From contig NW_027474135.1 of assembly GCF_050947335.1 (NCBI RefSeq), forward strand, positions 1 through 64,000: 64,000 nucleotides of DNA, given 5' to 3'. Source of the DNA: Megachile rotundata (lineage: Eukaryota; Arthropoda; Insecta; Hymenoptera; Megachilidae). The notes under the pieces were generated by a model. That model saw only the letters and a list, made by a program, of their open reading frames with translations. It was not told the origin of the DNA and ran no database searches. A program made the position numbers and the translations under genes. Below, in pieces: positions 33,421 to 45,949 of the stretch (position 1 is its first letter; each line of letters opens with the position of its first letter).

Positions 33421-36400
33421 ACTTATATTATTAGCCATATTATGCATATATGATCGATAGAACGACAAATACTATACTTACTACTCTTATTATTATCAAT
33501 CTAACTCATATTATTAACCATATTATGCAGATATGATCGATAGAACTACAATTACTATACTCATTACTCTTATTATTATCAATCTAACTCATATTATTAG
33601 CCATATTATGCTTAAATGATCGATAGAGCTACAATTACTATACTCATTACTCTTATTATTATCAATCTAACTCATATTATTAGCCATATTATGCTTATAT
33701 GATCGATAGAATGAGAATTACTATACTCACTACTCTTAGTATTATCACTCTAACTCATATTATTAGCCTTATTATGCTTATATGATCGATAGAACGACAA
33801 TTACTGTAGTTATTACTCTTATTATTATCAATCTAACTCATATTATTAGCCATATTATGCATATATGATCGATAGAACGAGAATTACTATATTCACTACT
33901 CTTAGTGTTATCAATCTAACTCATATTATTAGCCATATTATGATTATATTATCGATAGAACGACAATTACTATACTTATTACTGTTATTATTATCAATCT
34001 AACTCATATTATTAACCATATTATGCTTAAATGATCGATAGATCTACAATTACTATACTCATTACTCTTATTATTATCAATCTAACTCATATTATTAGCC
34101 ATATTATGCTTATATGATCGATAGAACGAGAATTACTATACTCACTACTCTTAGTATTATCAATCTAACTCATATTATTAGCCATATTATGCTTATATGA
34201 TCGATAGAACGACAATTACTATACTTATTACTCTTATTATTATCAATCTAACTCATATTATTAGCAATATTATGCTTAAATGATCGATAGATCTACAATT
34301 ACTATACTCATTACTCTTATTATTATCAATCTAACTCGTATTATTAGCCATATTATGCTTACATGATCGATAGAACGACAAATACTATACTCACTACTCT
34401 TAGTATTATCAATCTAACTCATATTATTAGCCATATTATGCTTATATGATCGATAGAACGACAATTACTATACTTATTACTCTTAGTATTATCAATCTAA
34501 CTCATATTATTAGCCATATTATGCTTATATTATCGATAGAACGACAGTTACTATACTTATTACTCTTATTATTATCAATCTAACTCATATTATTAGCCAT
34601 ATTATGCTTATATTATCGATAGAACGACAATTACTATACTTATTACTGTTATTATTATCAATCTGACTCATATTATTACCCATATTATACTTAAATGATC
34701 GATAGAACGACAATTACTATACTTATTACTCTTATTATTATCAATCTAACTCATATTATTAGCCATATTATGCTTATATGATCGATAGAACGACAAATAC
34801 TATACTTACTACTCTTATTATTATCAATCTAACTCATATTATTAACCATATTATGCAGATATGATCGATAGAACTACAATTACTATACTCATTACTCTTA
34901 TTATTATCAATCTAACTCATATTATTAGCCATATTATGCTTAAATGATCGATAGAACTACAATTACTATACTCATTACTCTTATTATTATCAGTCTAACT
35001 CATATTATTAGCCATATTATGCTTATATGATCGATAGAATGAGAATTACTATACTCACTACTCTTAGTATTATCACTCTAACTCATATTATTAGCTTTAT
35101 TATGCTTATATGATCGATAGAACGACAATTACTGTAGTTATTACTCTTATTATTATCAATCTAACTCATATTATTAGCCATATTATGCATATATGATCGA
35201 TAGAACGAGAATTACTATACTCACTACTCTTAGTATTATCAATCTAACTCATATTATTAGCCATATTATGCTTATATTATCGATAGAACGACAATTACTA
35301 TACTTATTACTCTTATTATTATCAATCTAACTTATATTATTAGCCATATTATGCATATATGATCGATAGAACGACAAATACTATACTTACTACTCTTATT
35401 ATTATCAATCTAACTCATATTATTAACCATATTATGCAGATATGATCGATAGAACTACAATTACTATACTCATTACTCTTATTATTATCAATCTAACTCA
35501 TATTATTAGCCATATTATGCTTATATGATCGATAGAACGAGAATTACTATACTCACTACTCTTAGTATTATCAATCTAACTCATATTATTAGCCATATTA
35601 TGCTTATATGATCGATAGAACGACAATTACTATACTTATTACTCTTATTATTATCAATCTAACTCATATTATTAGCAATATTATGCTTAAATGATCGATA
35701 GATCTACAATTACTATACTCATTACTCTTATTATTATCAATCTAACTCGTATTATTAGCCATATTATGCTTACATGATCGATAGAACGACAAATACTATA
35801 CTCACTACTCTTAGTATTATCAATCTAACTCATATTATTAGCCATATTATGCTTATATGATCGATAGAACGACAATTACTATACTTATTACTCTTAGTAT
35901 TATCAATCTAACTCATATTATTAGCCATATTATGCTTATATTATCGATAGAACGACAGTTACTATACTTATTACTCTTATTATTATCAATCTAACTCATA
36001 TTATTAGCCATATTATGCTTATATGATCGATAGAACGAGAACTACTATACTCACTACTCTTAGTATTATCAATCTAACTCATATTATTAGCCATATTATG
36101 CTTATATTATCGATAGAACGACAATTACTATACTTATTACTGTTATTATTATCAATCTGACTCATACTATTACCCATATTATGCTTAAATGATCGATAGA
36201 ACGACAATTACTATACTTATTACTCTTATTATTATCAATCTAACTCATATTATTAGCCATATTATGCTTATATGATCGATAGAACGACAAATACTATACT
36301 TACTACTCTTATTATTATCAATCTAACTCATATTATTAGCCATATTATGCATATATGATCGATAGAACGAGAATTACTATACTCACTACTCTTAGTATTA

Positions 36401-36934
36401 TCCATCTAACTCATATTATTAGCCATATTATGCTTATATTATCGATAGAACGACAATTACTATACTTATTACTCTTATTATTATCAATCTAACTCATATT
36501 ATTAGGCATATTATGATTATATTATCGATAGAACGACAATTACTATACTTATTACTGTTATTATTATCAATCTAACTCATATTATTAGCCATATTATGCA
36601 TATATGATCGATAGAACGAGAATTACTATATTCACTACTCTTAGTATTATCAATCTAACTCATATTATTAGCCATATTATGGTTATATTATCGATAGAAC
36701 GACAATTACTATACTTATTACTGTTATTATTATCAATCTAACTCATATTATTAGCAATATTATGCTTAAATGATTGATAGATCTACAATTACTATACTTA
36801 TTACTCTTATTATTATCAATCTAACTCGTATTATTAGCCATATTATGCTTACATGATCGATAGAACGACAAATACTATACTCACTACTCTTAGTATTATC
36901 AATCTAACTCATATTATTAGCCATATTATGCTTA

Positions 36935-36936
36935 TA
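36935..36936. repeat. TA target site duplication, left
   Basis: The satellite reads GCTTA-TA directly before the element's terminal CAGGGTG. The intact paralogous site at 32448-32458 reads GCTTATATGAT, which shows that one TA became two. Confidence 0.9.
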
Positions 36937-37496
36937 CAGGGTGTCCGCGCCAAAGTGTTACACCTTAATATCTCATGAACTATTGATGTCACGAAAAAGT
37001 GCTTATATGGAAATTGCAGGGTAAAAGAGGCCCTATGTTTTGGCAGAAGCAAAATTTTTTTATTGTTATTAATGTAAAAGATATGATGGTGAAGTTTCGT
37101 TTTTTTAAATGGAACTATAATTTTTTCTCGATCAGGCGATAGTGCTTTTCAAGACGAATTCATCAAGGTTTTATGTACTTACCCGATTTTTATTAGTTTT
37201 CGAGATATAACGCTTAGAAATTTACTGATTTTCAGCAGTGACATCTCGGTTTGACGAGTAAGTCATAAAAACGTTCTTATTGTTACGGTAAGTGCCGCTG
37301 GTTTGACTCTGCCTGCCGAAACAGATAGGCGGGGTGTATGGTCAAAATGGCAGGTCCGAAGAGTAAGAAACGTGAAAAGTATTGTCCATTACGGTTTAAG
37401 TTTTCCGTATCAAAGATGATATTAATTGTAATTTGGAAGGTTGGGACATTTATTTAAATGTTTCAGTACAAGGTAGGTATAAAGACAATTTAACAA
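36937..37496 (+). repeat. Left terminal inverted repeat, 560 bp
   Basis: The arm pairs base for base with 37649-38208, with no gap and two mismatches. Position 37412 is A where the partner implies G, and 37466 is G where the partner implies A. Both mismatches lie within about 90 bp of the inner end. The last two paired bases (AA) may be chance. The outermost bases CAGGGTGTCC are the probable transposase-recognised end. A 39-codon open frame beginning ATGGTCAAAATGGCAGG lies at 37338-37457, with its mirror image in the other arm. Confidence 0.95.
37338..37457 (+). other. Short open frame in the left arm (39 codons), uncertain
   Basis: The frame reads MVKMAGPKSKKREKY and onward to TAA at 37455-37457. 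It is present in mirror image at 37688-37807 in the right arm, where the one base difference inside it (TCA versus TCG) keeps serine. Its basic start (KSKKREK) could be the beginning of a transposase or nothing at all. I recognise no domain, and two identical copies pointing inward would follow simply from the palindrome. Confidence 0.15.
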
Positions 37497-37629
37497 TATC
37501 ACTGACTTGAAAAATAGAATACACAATGCATGCGTAAATATCCCGTGCGAAATTATGGAAAACGTCGAGAACGAATTTGTAAAACGTATACAAACTTGTA
37601 TTTCAAATAGCGGAAAGCACGTGGAATAA
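37489..37629 (+). pseudogene. C-terminal remnant of a Tc1/mariner-like (DDE) transposase
   Basis: An open frame of 46 codons ends at TAA. It reads FNNITDLKNR, then IHNACVNIPC, EIMENVENEF, VKRIQTCISN, SGKHVE. This pattern (LKxRI, then I-P, a V-x-x-x-F-x-x-R segment, C-I, and a final G-x-H-x-E) is how many Tc1/mariner-type transposases end. I recognise it from family knowledge, not from a search. An in-frame stop at 37480-37482 lies just upstream, inside the left arm, and no N-terminal DNA-binding domain or catalytic DDE/D residues remain, so it cannot act as a transposase. The first codons (F-N-N) overlap the inner end of the left arm and may be partly accidental. Orientation and position next to the right arm fit the 3' end of an ancestral gene retained after an internal deletion. 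Confidence 0.7.
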
Positions 37630-37648
37630 ATTTTTTGCATATTATTTT
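37497..37648. other. Central unpaired segment of the foldback element
   Basis: These 152 bp separate the two arms and would form the hairpin loop. They hold the transposase C-terminal remnant on the plus strand, its TAA stop at 37627-37629, and a short AT-rich tail of about 19 bp before the right arm. Nothing else is recognised. Confidence 0.9.
37625..37630 (+). promoter_or_regulatory. Possible polyadenylation signal AATAAA
   Basis: AATAAA overlaps the TAA stop of the transposase remnant, a compact layout often seen at the ends of transposon genes. In such AT-rich sequence a chance hexamer is also likely. Confidence 0.3.
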
Positions 37649-38208
37649 TTGTTAAATTGTCTTTATACCTACCTTGTATTGAAACATTTAAATAAATGTC
37701 CCAACCTTCCAAATTACAATTAATATCATCTTCGATACGGAAAACTTAAACCGTAATGGACAATACTTTTCACGTTTCTTACTCTTCGGACCTGCCATTT
37801 TGACCATACACCCCGCCTATCTGTTTCGGCAGGCAGAGTCAAACCAGCGGCACTTACCGTAACAATAAGAACGTTTTTATGACTTACTCGTCAAACCGAG
37901 ATGTCACTGCTGAAAATCAGTAAATTTCTAAGCGTTATATCTCGAAAACTAATAAAAATCGGGTAAGTACATAAAACCTTGATGAATTCGTCTTGAAAAG
38001 CACTATCGCCTGATCGAGAAAAAATTATAGTTCCATTTAAAAAAACGAAACTTCACCATCATATCTTTTACATTAATAACAATAAAAAAATTTTGCTTCT
38101 GCCAAAACATAGGGCCTCTTTTACCCTGCAATTTCCATATAAGCACTTTTTCGTGACATCAATAGTTCATGAGATATTAAGGTGTAACACTTTGGCGCGG
38201 ACACCCTG
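37649..38208 (-). repeat. Right terminal inverted repeat, 560 bp
   Basis: This is the mirror copy of 36937-37496, ending GGTGTAACACTTTGGCGCGG then ACACCCTG. All homopolymer runs agree in length between the arms, including the 7-A/7-T and 6-A/6-T tracts, which argues that the arms are very young or were recently copied one from the other. Confidence 0.95.
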
Positions 38209-38210
38209 TA
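38209..38210. repeat. TA target site duplication, right
   Basis: The element ends CACCCTG and is followed by TA, then TGATCGATAG of the interrupted monomer. Removing the element and one TA restores the monomer exactly. Confidence 0.9.
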
Positions 38211-39789
38211 TGATCGATAGAACGACAATTACTATACTTATTACTCTTAGTATTATCAATCTAACTCATATTATTAGCCATATTATGCTTATATTATCGA
38301 TAGAACGACAGTTACTATACTTATTACTCTTATTATTATCAATCTAACTCATATTATTAGCCATATTATGCTTATATGATCCATAGAACGAGAACTACTA
38401 TACTCACTACTCTTAGTATTATCAATCTAACTCATATTATTAGCCATATTATGCTTATATTATCGATAGAACGACAATTACTATACTTATTACTGTTATT
38501 ATTATCAATCTGACTCATATTATTACCCATATTATGCTTAAATGATCGATAGAACGACAATTACTATACTTATTACTCTTATTATTATCAATCTAACTCA
38601 TATTATTAGCCATATTATGCTTATATGATCGATAGAACGACAAATACTATACTTACTACTCTTATTATTATCAATCTAACTCATATTATTAACCATATTA
38701 TGCAGATATGATCGATAGAACTACAATTACTATACTCATTACTCTTATTATTATCAATCTAACTCATATTATTAGCCATATTATGCTTAAATGATTGATA
38801 GAACTACAATTACTATACTCATTACTCTTATTATTATCAGTCTAACTCATATTATTAGCCATATTATGCTTATATGATCGATAGAATGAGAATTACTATA
38901 CTCACTACTCTTAGTATTATCACTCTAACTCATATTATTAGCCTTATTATGCTTATATGATCGATAGAACGACAATTACTGTAGTTATTACTCTTATTAT
39001 TATCAATCTAACTCATATTATTAGCCATATTATGCATATATGATCGATAGAACGAGAATTACTATACTCACTACTCTTAGTATTATCAATCTAACTCATA
39101 TTATTAGCCATATTATGCTTATATTATCGATAGAACGACAATTACTATACTTATTACTCTTATTATTATCAATCTAACTCATATTATTAGGCATATTATG
39201 ATTATATTATCGATAGAACGACAATTACTATACTTATTACTGTTATTATTATCAATCTAACTCATATTATTAGCCATATTATGCTTAAATGATCGATAGA
39301 ACGACAATTACTATACTTATTACTGTTATTATTATCAATCTAACTCATATTATTAGCCATATTATGCTTAAATGATCGATAGATCTACAATTACTATACT
39401 TATTACTGTTATTATTATCAATCTGACTCATATTATTACCCATATTATGCTTAAATGATCGATAGAACGACAATTACTATACTTATTACTCTTATTATTA
39501 TCAATCTAACTTATATTATTAGCCATATTATGCATATATGATCGATAGAACGACAAATACTATACTTACTACTCTTATTATTATCAATCTAACTCATATT
39601 ATTAACCATATTATGCAGATATGATCGATAGAACTACAATTACTATACTCATTACTCTTATTATTATCAATCTAACTCATATTATTAGCCATATTATGCT
39701 TATATGATCGATAGAATGAGAATTACTATACTCACTACTCTTAGTATTATCAATCTAACTCATATTATTAGCCATATTATGCTTATATG

Positions 39790-42700
39790 ATCGATAGAAC
39801 GACAGTTACTATACTTATTACTGTTATTATTATCAATCTGACTCATATTATTACCCATATTATGCTCAAATGATCGATAGAACGACAATTACTATACTTA
39901 TTACTCTTATTATTATCAATCTAACTCATATTATTAGCCATATTATGCTTATATGATCGATAGAACGACAAATACTATACTTACTACTCTTATTATTATC
40001 AATCTAACTCATATTATTAACCATATTATGCAGATATGATCGATAGAACTACAATTACTATACTCATTACTCTTATTATTATCAATCTAACTCATATTAT
40101 TAGCCATATTATGCTTAAATGATCGATAGAACTACAATTACTATACTCATTACTCTTATTATTATCAGTCTAACTCATATTATTAGCCATATTATGCTTA
40201 TATGATCGATAGAATGAGAATTACTATACTCACTACTCTTAGTATTATCACTCTAACTCATATTATTAGCCTTATTATGCTTATATGATCGATAGAACGA
40301 CAATTATTGTAGTTGTTACTCTTATTATTATCAATCTAACTCATATTATTAGCCATATTATGCATATATGATCGATAGAACGAGAATTACTATATTCACT
40401 ACTCTTAGTATTATCAATCTAACTCATATTATTAGCCATATTATGGTTATATTATCGATAGAACGACAATTACTATACTTATTACTCTTATTATTATCAA
40501 TCTAACTCATATTATTAGCCATATTATGCTTATACGATCGATAGAACGAGAACTACTATACTCACTACTCTTAGTATTATCAATCTAACTCATATTATTA
40601 GCCATATTATGCTTATATTATTGATAGAACGACAATTACTATACTTATTGCTCTTATTATTATCAATCTCACTCATATTATTAGCCATATTATGCTTATA
40701 TGATCGATAGAACGACAAATACTATACTTACTACTCTTATTATTATCAATCTAACTCATATTATTAACCATATTATGCAGATATGATCGATAGAACTACA
40801 ATTACTATACTCATTACTCTTATTATTATCAATCTAACTCATATTATTAGCCATATTATGCTTAAATGATCGATAGAACTACAATTACTATACTCATTAC
40901 TCTTATTATTATCAGTCTAACTCATATTATTAGCCATATTATGCTTATATGATCGATAGAATGAGAATTACTATACTCACTACTCTTAGTATTATCACTC
41001 TAACTCATATTATTAGCCTTATTATGCTTATATGATCGATAGAACGACAATTACTGTAGTTATTACTCTTATTATTATCAATCTAACTCATATTATTAGC
41101 CATATTATGCATATATGATCGATAGAACGAGAATTACTATATTCACTACTCTTAGTATTATCAATCTAACTCATATTATTAGCCATATTATGGTTATATT
41201 ATCGATAGAACGACAATTACTATACTTATTACTGTTATTATTATCAATCTAACTCATATTATTAGCCATATTATGCTTAAATGATCGATAGATCTACAAT
41301 TACTATACTCATTACTCTTATTATTATCAATCTAACTCATATTATTAGCCATATTATGCTTATATGATCGATAGAACGAGAATTACTATACTCACTACTC
41401 TTAGTATTATCAATCTAACTCATATTATTAGCCATATTATGCTTATATGATCGATAGAACGACAATTACTATACTTATTACTCTTATTATTTTCAATCTA
41501 ACTCATATTATTAGCCATATTATGCTTATATGATCGATAGAACGAGAACTACTATACTCACTACTCTTAGTATTATCAATCTAACTCATATTATTAGCCA
41601 TATTATGCTTATATTATCGATAGAACGACAATTACTATACTTATTACTGTTATTATTATCAATCTGACTCATATTATTTATGGGTAATAATAATGCTTAA
41701 ATGATCGATAGAACGACAATTACTATACTTATTACTGTTATTATTATCAATCTGACTCATATTATTACCCATATTATGCTTAAATGATCGATAGAATGAC
41801 AATTACTATACTTATTACTCTTATTATTATCAATCTAACTCATATTATTAGCCATATTATGCTTATATGATCGATAGAACGACAAATACTATACTTATTA
41901 CTCTTATTATTATCAATCTAACTCATATTATTAGCCATATTATGCTTATATGATCGATAGAACGAGAATTACTATACTCAATACTCTTAGTATTATCAAT
42001 CTAACTCATATTATTAGCCATATTATGATTATATTATCGATAGAACGACAATTACTATACTTATTACTGTTATTATTATCAATCTAACTGATATTATTAG
42101 CCATATTATGCTTAAATGATCGGTAGATCTACAATTACTATACTCATTACTCTTATTATTATCAATCTAACTCGTATTATTAGCCATATTATGCTTACAT
42201 GATCGATAGAACGACAAATACTATACTTATTACTCTTATTATTATCAATCTAACTCATATTATTAGCCATACTATGCTTATATGATCGATAGAACGGCAA
42301 TTACTATACTCACTACTCTTAGTATTATAAATCTAACTCATATTATTAGCCATATTATGCTTATATTATCGATAGAACGACAATTACTATACTTATTACT
42401 GTTATTATTATCAATCTGACCCATATTATTACCCATATTATGCTTAAATCATCGATAGAACGACAATTACTATACTTATTACTGTTATTATTATCAATCT
42501 AACTCACATTATTAGCCATATTGTGCTTAAATGATCGATAGATCTACAATTACTATACTCATTACTCTTATTATTATCAATGTAACTCATACTATTAGCC
42601 ATATTATGCTTATATGATCGATATATCTACAATTACTATACTCATTACTCTTATTATTATCAATCTAACTCGTATTATTAGCCATATTATGCTTACATGA

Positions 42701-43880
42701 TCGATAGAACGACAAATACTATACTTATTACTCTTATTATTATCAATCTAACTCATATTATTAGCCATATTATGCTTATATGATCGATAGAACGACAATT
42801 ACTATACTCACTACTCTTAGTATTATCAATCTAACTCATATTATTAGCCATATTATGCTTATATTATCGATAGAACGACAATTACTATACTTATTACTCT
42901 TATTATTATCAATCTAACTCATATTATTAGCCATATTATGCTTATATTATCGATAGAACGACAATTACTATACTTATTACTGTTATTATTATCAATCTGA
43001 CTCATATTATTACCCATATTATGCTTAAATGATCGATAGAATGACAATTACTATACTTATTACTCTTATTATTATCAATCTGACTCATATTATTACCCAT
43101 ATTATGCTTAAATGATCGATAGAACGACAATTACTATACTTATTACTCTTATTATTATCAATCTAACTCATATTATTAGCCATATTATGCTTATATGATC
43201 GATAGAACGACAAATACTATACTTACTACTCTTATTATTATCAATCTAACTCATATTATTAACCATATTATGCAGATATGATCGATAGAACTACAATTAC
43301 TATACTCATTACTCTTATTATTATCAATCTAACTCATATTATTAGCCATATTATGCTTAAATGATCGATAGAACTACAATTACTATACTCATTACTCTTA
43401 TTATTATCAGTCTAAGTCATATTATTAGCCATATTATGCTTATATGATCGATAGAATGAGAATTACTATACTCACTACTCTTAGTATTATCACTCTAACT
43501 CATATTATTAGCCTTACTATGATTATATGATCGATAGAACGACAATTACTGTAGTTATTACTCTTATTATTATCAATCTAACTCATATTATTAGCCATAT
43601 TATGCATATATGATCGATAGAACGAGAATTACTATATTCACTACTCTTAGTATTATCAATCTAACTCATATTATTAGCCATATTATGGTTATATTATCGA
43701 TAGAACGACAATTACTATACTTATTACTGTTATTATTATCAATCTAACTCATATTATTAGCCATATTATGCTTAAATGATCGATAGATCTACAATTACTA
43801 TACTCATTACTCTTATTATTATCAATCTAACTCGTATTATTAGCCATATTATGCTTACATGATCGATAGAACGACAAATA
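39790..43880. repeat. Satellite duplication A (about 4.1 kb)
   Basis: This block repeats at 47100-51190 with a constant offset of 7309 bp (88 monomers plus the 5 bp of the microinversion). Paired marks are TGCTCAAATG (39863 and 47172), AATTATTGTAGTTGTT (40302 and 47611), the microinversion GGGT (41682 and 48991), GATCGGTAG (GGTAG at 42122 and 49431) and CTGACCC (GACCC at 42418 and 49727). It also matches about 58.8-60.8 kb at an offset of 17,025 bp. Limits are approximate. Confidence 0.85.
41671..41695. repeat. Microinversion variant, copy 1 (+5 bp)
   Basis: Where the related monomers read ATATTATTACCCATATTATG, this one reads ATATTATTTATGGGTAATAA then TAATG. The inserted ATGGGTAATAAT is the exact reverse complement of the normal ATTATTACCCAT. 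The result is a small hairpin, TATTATT-TATGGGT-AATAATA without overlap of the loop, and a net gain of 5 bp. Confidence 0.9.
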
Positions 43881-45949
43881 CTATGCTCACTACTCTTAGT
43901 ATTATCAATCTAACTCATATTATTAGCCATATTATGCTTATATGATCGATAGAACGACAATTACTATACTTATTACTCTTAGTATTATCAATCTAACTCA
44001 TATTATTAGCCATATTATGCTTATATTATCGATAGAACGACAGTTACTATACTTATTACTCTTATTATTATCAATCTAACTCATATTATTAGCCATATTA
44101 TGCTTATATGATCGATAGAACGAGAACTACTATACTCACTACTCTTAGTATTATCAATCTAACTCATATTATTAGCCATATTATGCTTATATTATCGATA
44201 GAACGACAATTACTATACTTACTACTCTTATTATTATCAATCTAACTCATATTATTAACCATATTATGCAGATATGATCGATAGAACTACAATTACTATA
44301 CTCATTACTCTTATTATTATCAATCTAACTCATATTATTAGCCATATTATGCTTAAATGATCGATAGAACTACAATTACTATACTCATTACTCTTATTAT
44401 TATCAGTCTAACTCATATTATTAGCCATATTATGCTTATATGATCGATAGAATGAGAATTACTATACTCACTACTCTTAGTATTATCACTCTAACTCATA
44501 TTATTAGCCTTATTATGCTTATATGATCGATAGAACGACAATTACTGTAGTTATTACTCTTATTATTATCAATCTAACTCATATTATTAGCCATATTATG
44601 CATATATGATCGATAGAACGAGAATTACTATACTCACTACTCTTAGTATTATCAATCTAACTCATATTATTAGCCATATTATGCTTATATTATCGATAGA
44701 ACGACAATTACTATACTTATTACTCTTATTATTATCAATCTAACTCATATTATTAGGCATATTATGATTATATTATCGATAGAACGACAATTACTATACT
44801 TATTACTGTTATTATTATCAATCTAACTCATATTATTAGCCATATTATGCTTAAATGATCGATAGAACGACAATTACTATACTTATTACTGTTATTATTA
44901 TCAATCTAACTCATATTATTAGCCATATTATGCTTAAATGATCGATAGATCTACAATTACTATACTTATTACTGTTATTATTATCAATCTGACTCATATT
45001 ATTACCCATATTATGCTTAAATGATCGATAGAACGACAATTACTATACTTATTACTCTTATTATTATCAATCTAACTTATATTATTAGCCATATTATGCA
45101 TATATGATCGATAGAACGACAAATACTATACTTACTACTCTTATTATTATCAATCTAACTCATATTATTAACCATATTATGCAGATATGATCGATAGAAC
45201 TACAATTACTATACTCATTACTCTTATTATTATCAATCTAACTCATATTATTAGCCATATTATGCTTATATGATCGATAGAATGAGAATTACTATACTCA
45301 CTACTCTTAGTATTATCACTCTAACTCATATTATTAGCCTTATTATGCTTATATGATCGATAGAACGACAATTACTGTAGTTATTACTCTTATTATTATC
45401 AATCTAACTCATATTATTAGCCATATTATGCATATATGATCGATAGAACGAGAATTACTATATTCACTACTCTTAGTGTTATCAATCTAACTCATATTAT
45501 TAGCCATATTATGCTTATATTATCGATAGAACGACAATTACTATACTTATTACTGTTATTATTATCAATCTGACTCATATTATTACCCATATTATGCTTA
45601 AATGATCGATAGAACGACAATTACTATACTTATTACTGTTATTATTATCAATCTAACTCATATTATTAGCCATATTATGCTTAAATGATCGATAGATCTA
45701 CAATTACTATACTCATTACTCTTATTATTATCAATCTAACTCATATTATTAGCCATATTATGCTTATATGATCGATAGAACGAGAATTACTATACTCACT
45801 ACTCTTAGTATTATCAATCTAACTCATATTATTAGCCATATTATGCTTATATGATCGATAGAACGACAATTACTATACTTATTACTCTTAGTATTATCAA
45901 TCTAACTCATATTATTAGCCATATTATGCTTATATTATCGATAGAACGA

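Larger units (their letters stand above)
1..36936. repeat. 83-bp satellite array, left block (about 445 monomers)
   Basis: The whole stretch is a head-to-tail array of one monomer. Counting from the GATCGATAG core at position 14 to the core at 36855 gives exactly 444 periods of 83 bp after correcting for a net 11 bp of small indels. A typical monomer runs ATTATGCTTATATGATCGAT, AGAACGACAATTACTATACT, TATTACTCTTATTATTATCA, ATCTAACTCATATTATTAGC, CAT. Diagnostic sites vary: GCTTATATG, GCTTAAATG, GCTTATATT, GCATATATG, GCAGATATG or GGTTATATT at the start; GAACGACA, GAACGAGA, GATCTACA, GAACTACA or GAATGAGA next; CTTATTATTATC, CTTAGTATTATC or CTGTTATTATTATC in the middle; and AGCCAT, ACCCAT, AACCAT, AGGCAT or AGCCTT at the end. 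An 83-bp unit is not a multiple of 3 and has stops in all frames, so it does not code. The array continues past the left edge. Centromeric or pericentromeric location is inferred, not seen. Confidence 0.98.
36937..38208. mobile_element. 1272-bp foldback Tc1/mariner-like transposon, non-autonomous
   Basis: This single non-satellite segment sits inside one monomer. It starts CAGGGTGTCCGCGCCAAAG and ends with the reverse complement. It is flanked by TA and is clearly richer in G+C than the satellite. It consists of a 560-bp left arm, a 152-bp centre and a 560-bp right arm. The arms differ only at 37412/37733 and 37466/37679, so the element could fold into a near-perfect hairpin. TA duplications are the hallmark of the IS630/Tc1/mariner superfamily, and the centre keeps the end of a matching transposase frame. 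I infer an internally deleted derivative of an element with very long inverted repeats, mobilised by a transposase supplied elsewhere. The DDE/D catalytic region is absent. Near-identical arms suggest recent insertion or recent arm copying. Confidence 0.92.
35455..39180. repeat. Satellite duplication copy 2, interrupted by the transposon
   Basis: This is the second copy of the 30973-33420 block, split by the element at 36937-38208. Matching resumes at once on the right side: TGATCGATAG from 38211 follows the same monomer order as 32455 onward, including the GACAGTTAC subtype. Private changes since the duplication include GATTGATAG at about 36774 and 38794 and GATCCATAG at about 38378. Confidence 0.8.

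Noticed and set aside
1..36936. CRISPR-like reading of the regular repeat
   Set aside because: There are no unique spacers. The whole 83-bp unit is repeated and varies only by shared subtypes, as in a satellite.
37460..37480. Splice-like signals TTTCAG and AAGGTAGGT near the inner end of the arm
   Set aside because: They are short motifs with no coding frame that joins sensibly across them, so they could easily be chance.
37422..37712. 96-codon open frame on the minus strand across the transposon centre
   Set aside because: It runs antisense to the transposase-like tail and through both arm ends. It has no recognisable domain and is best explained as the complement of the real remnant.
36937..38208. 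Palindrome as a pure assembly artefact
   Set aside because: The TA duplication, the clean restoration of the monomer on removal, the intact paralogous site and the transposase-like centre all fit a genuine insertion. Read-level proof is still not available here.
38093..38347. 84-codon open frame on the plus strand at the right transposon edge
   Set aside because: It starts in the inverted arm and finishes in satellite, so it spans the insertion junction and cannot be an inherited gene.
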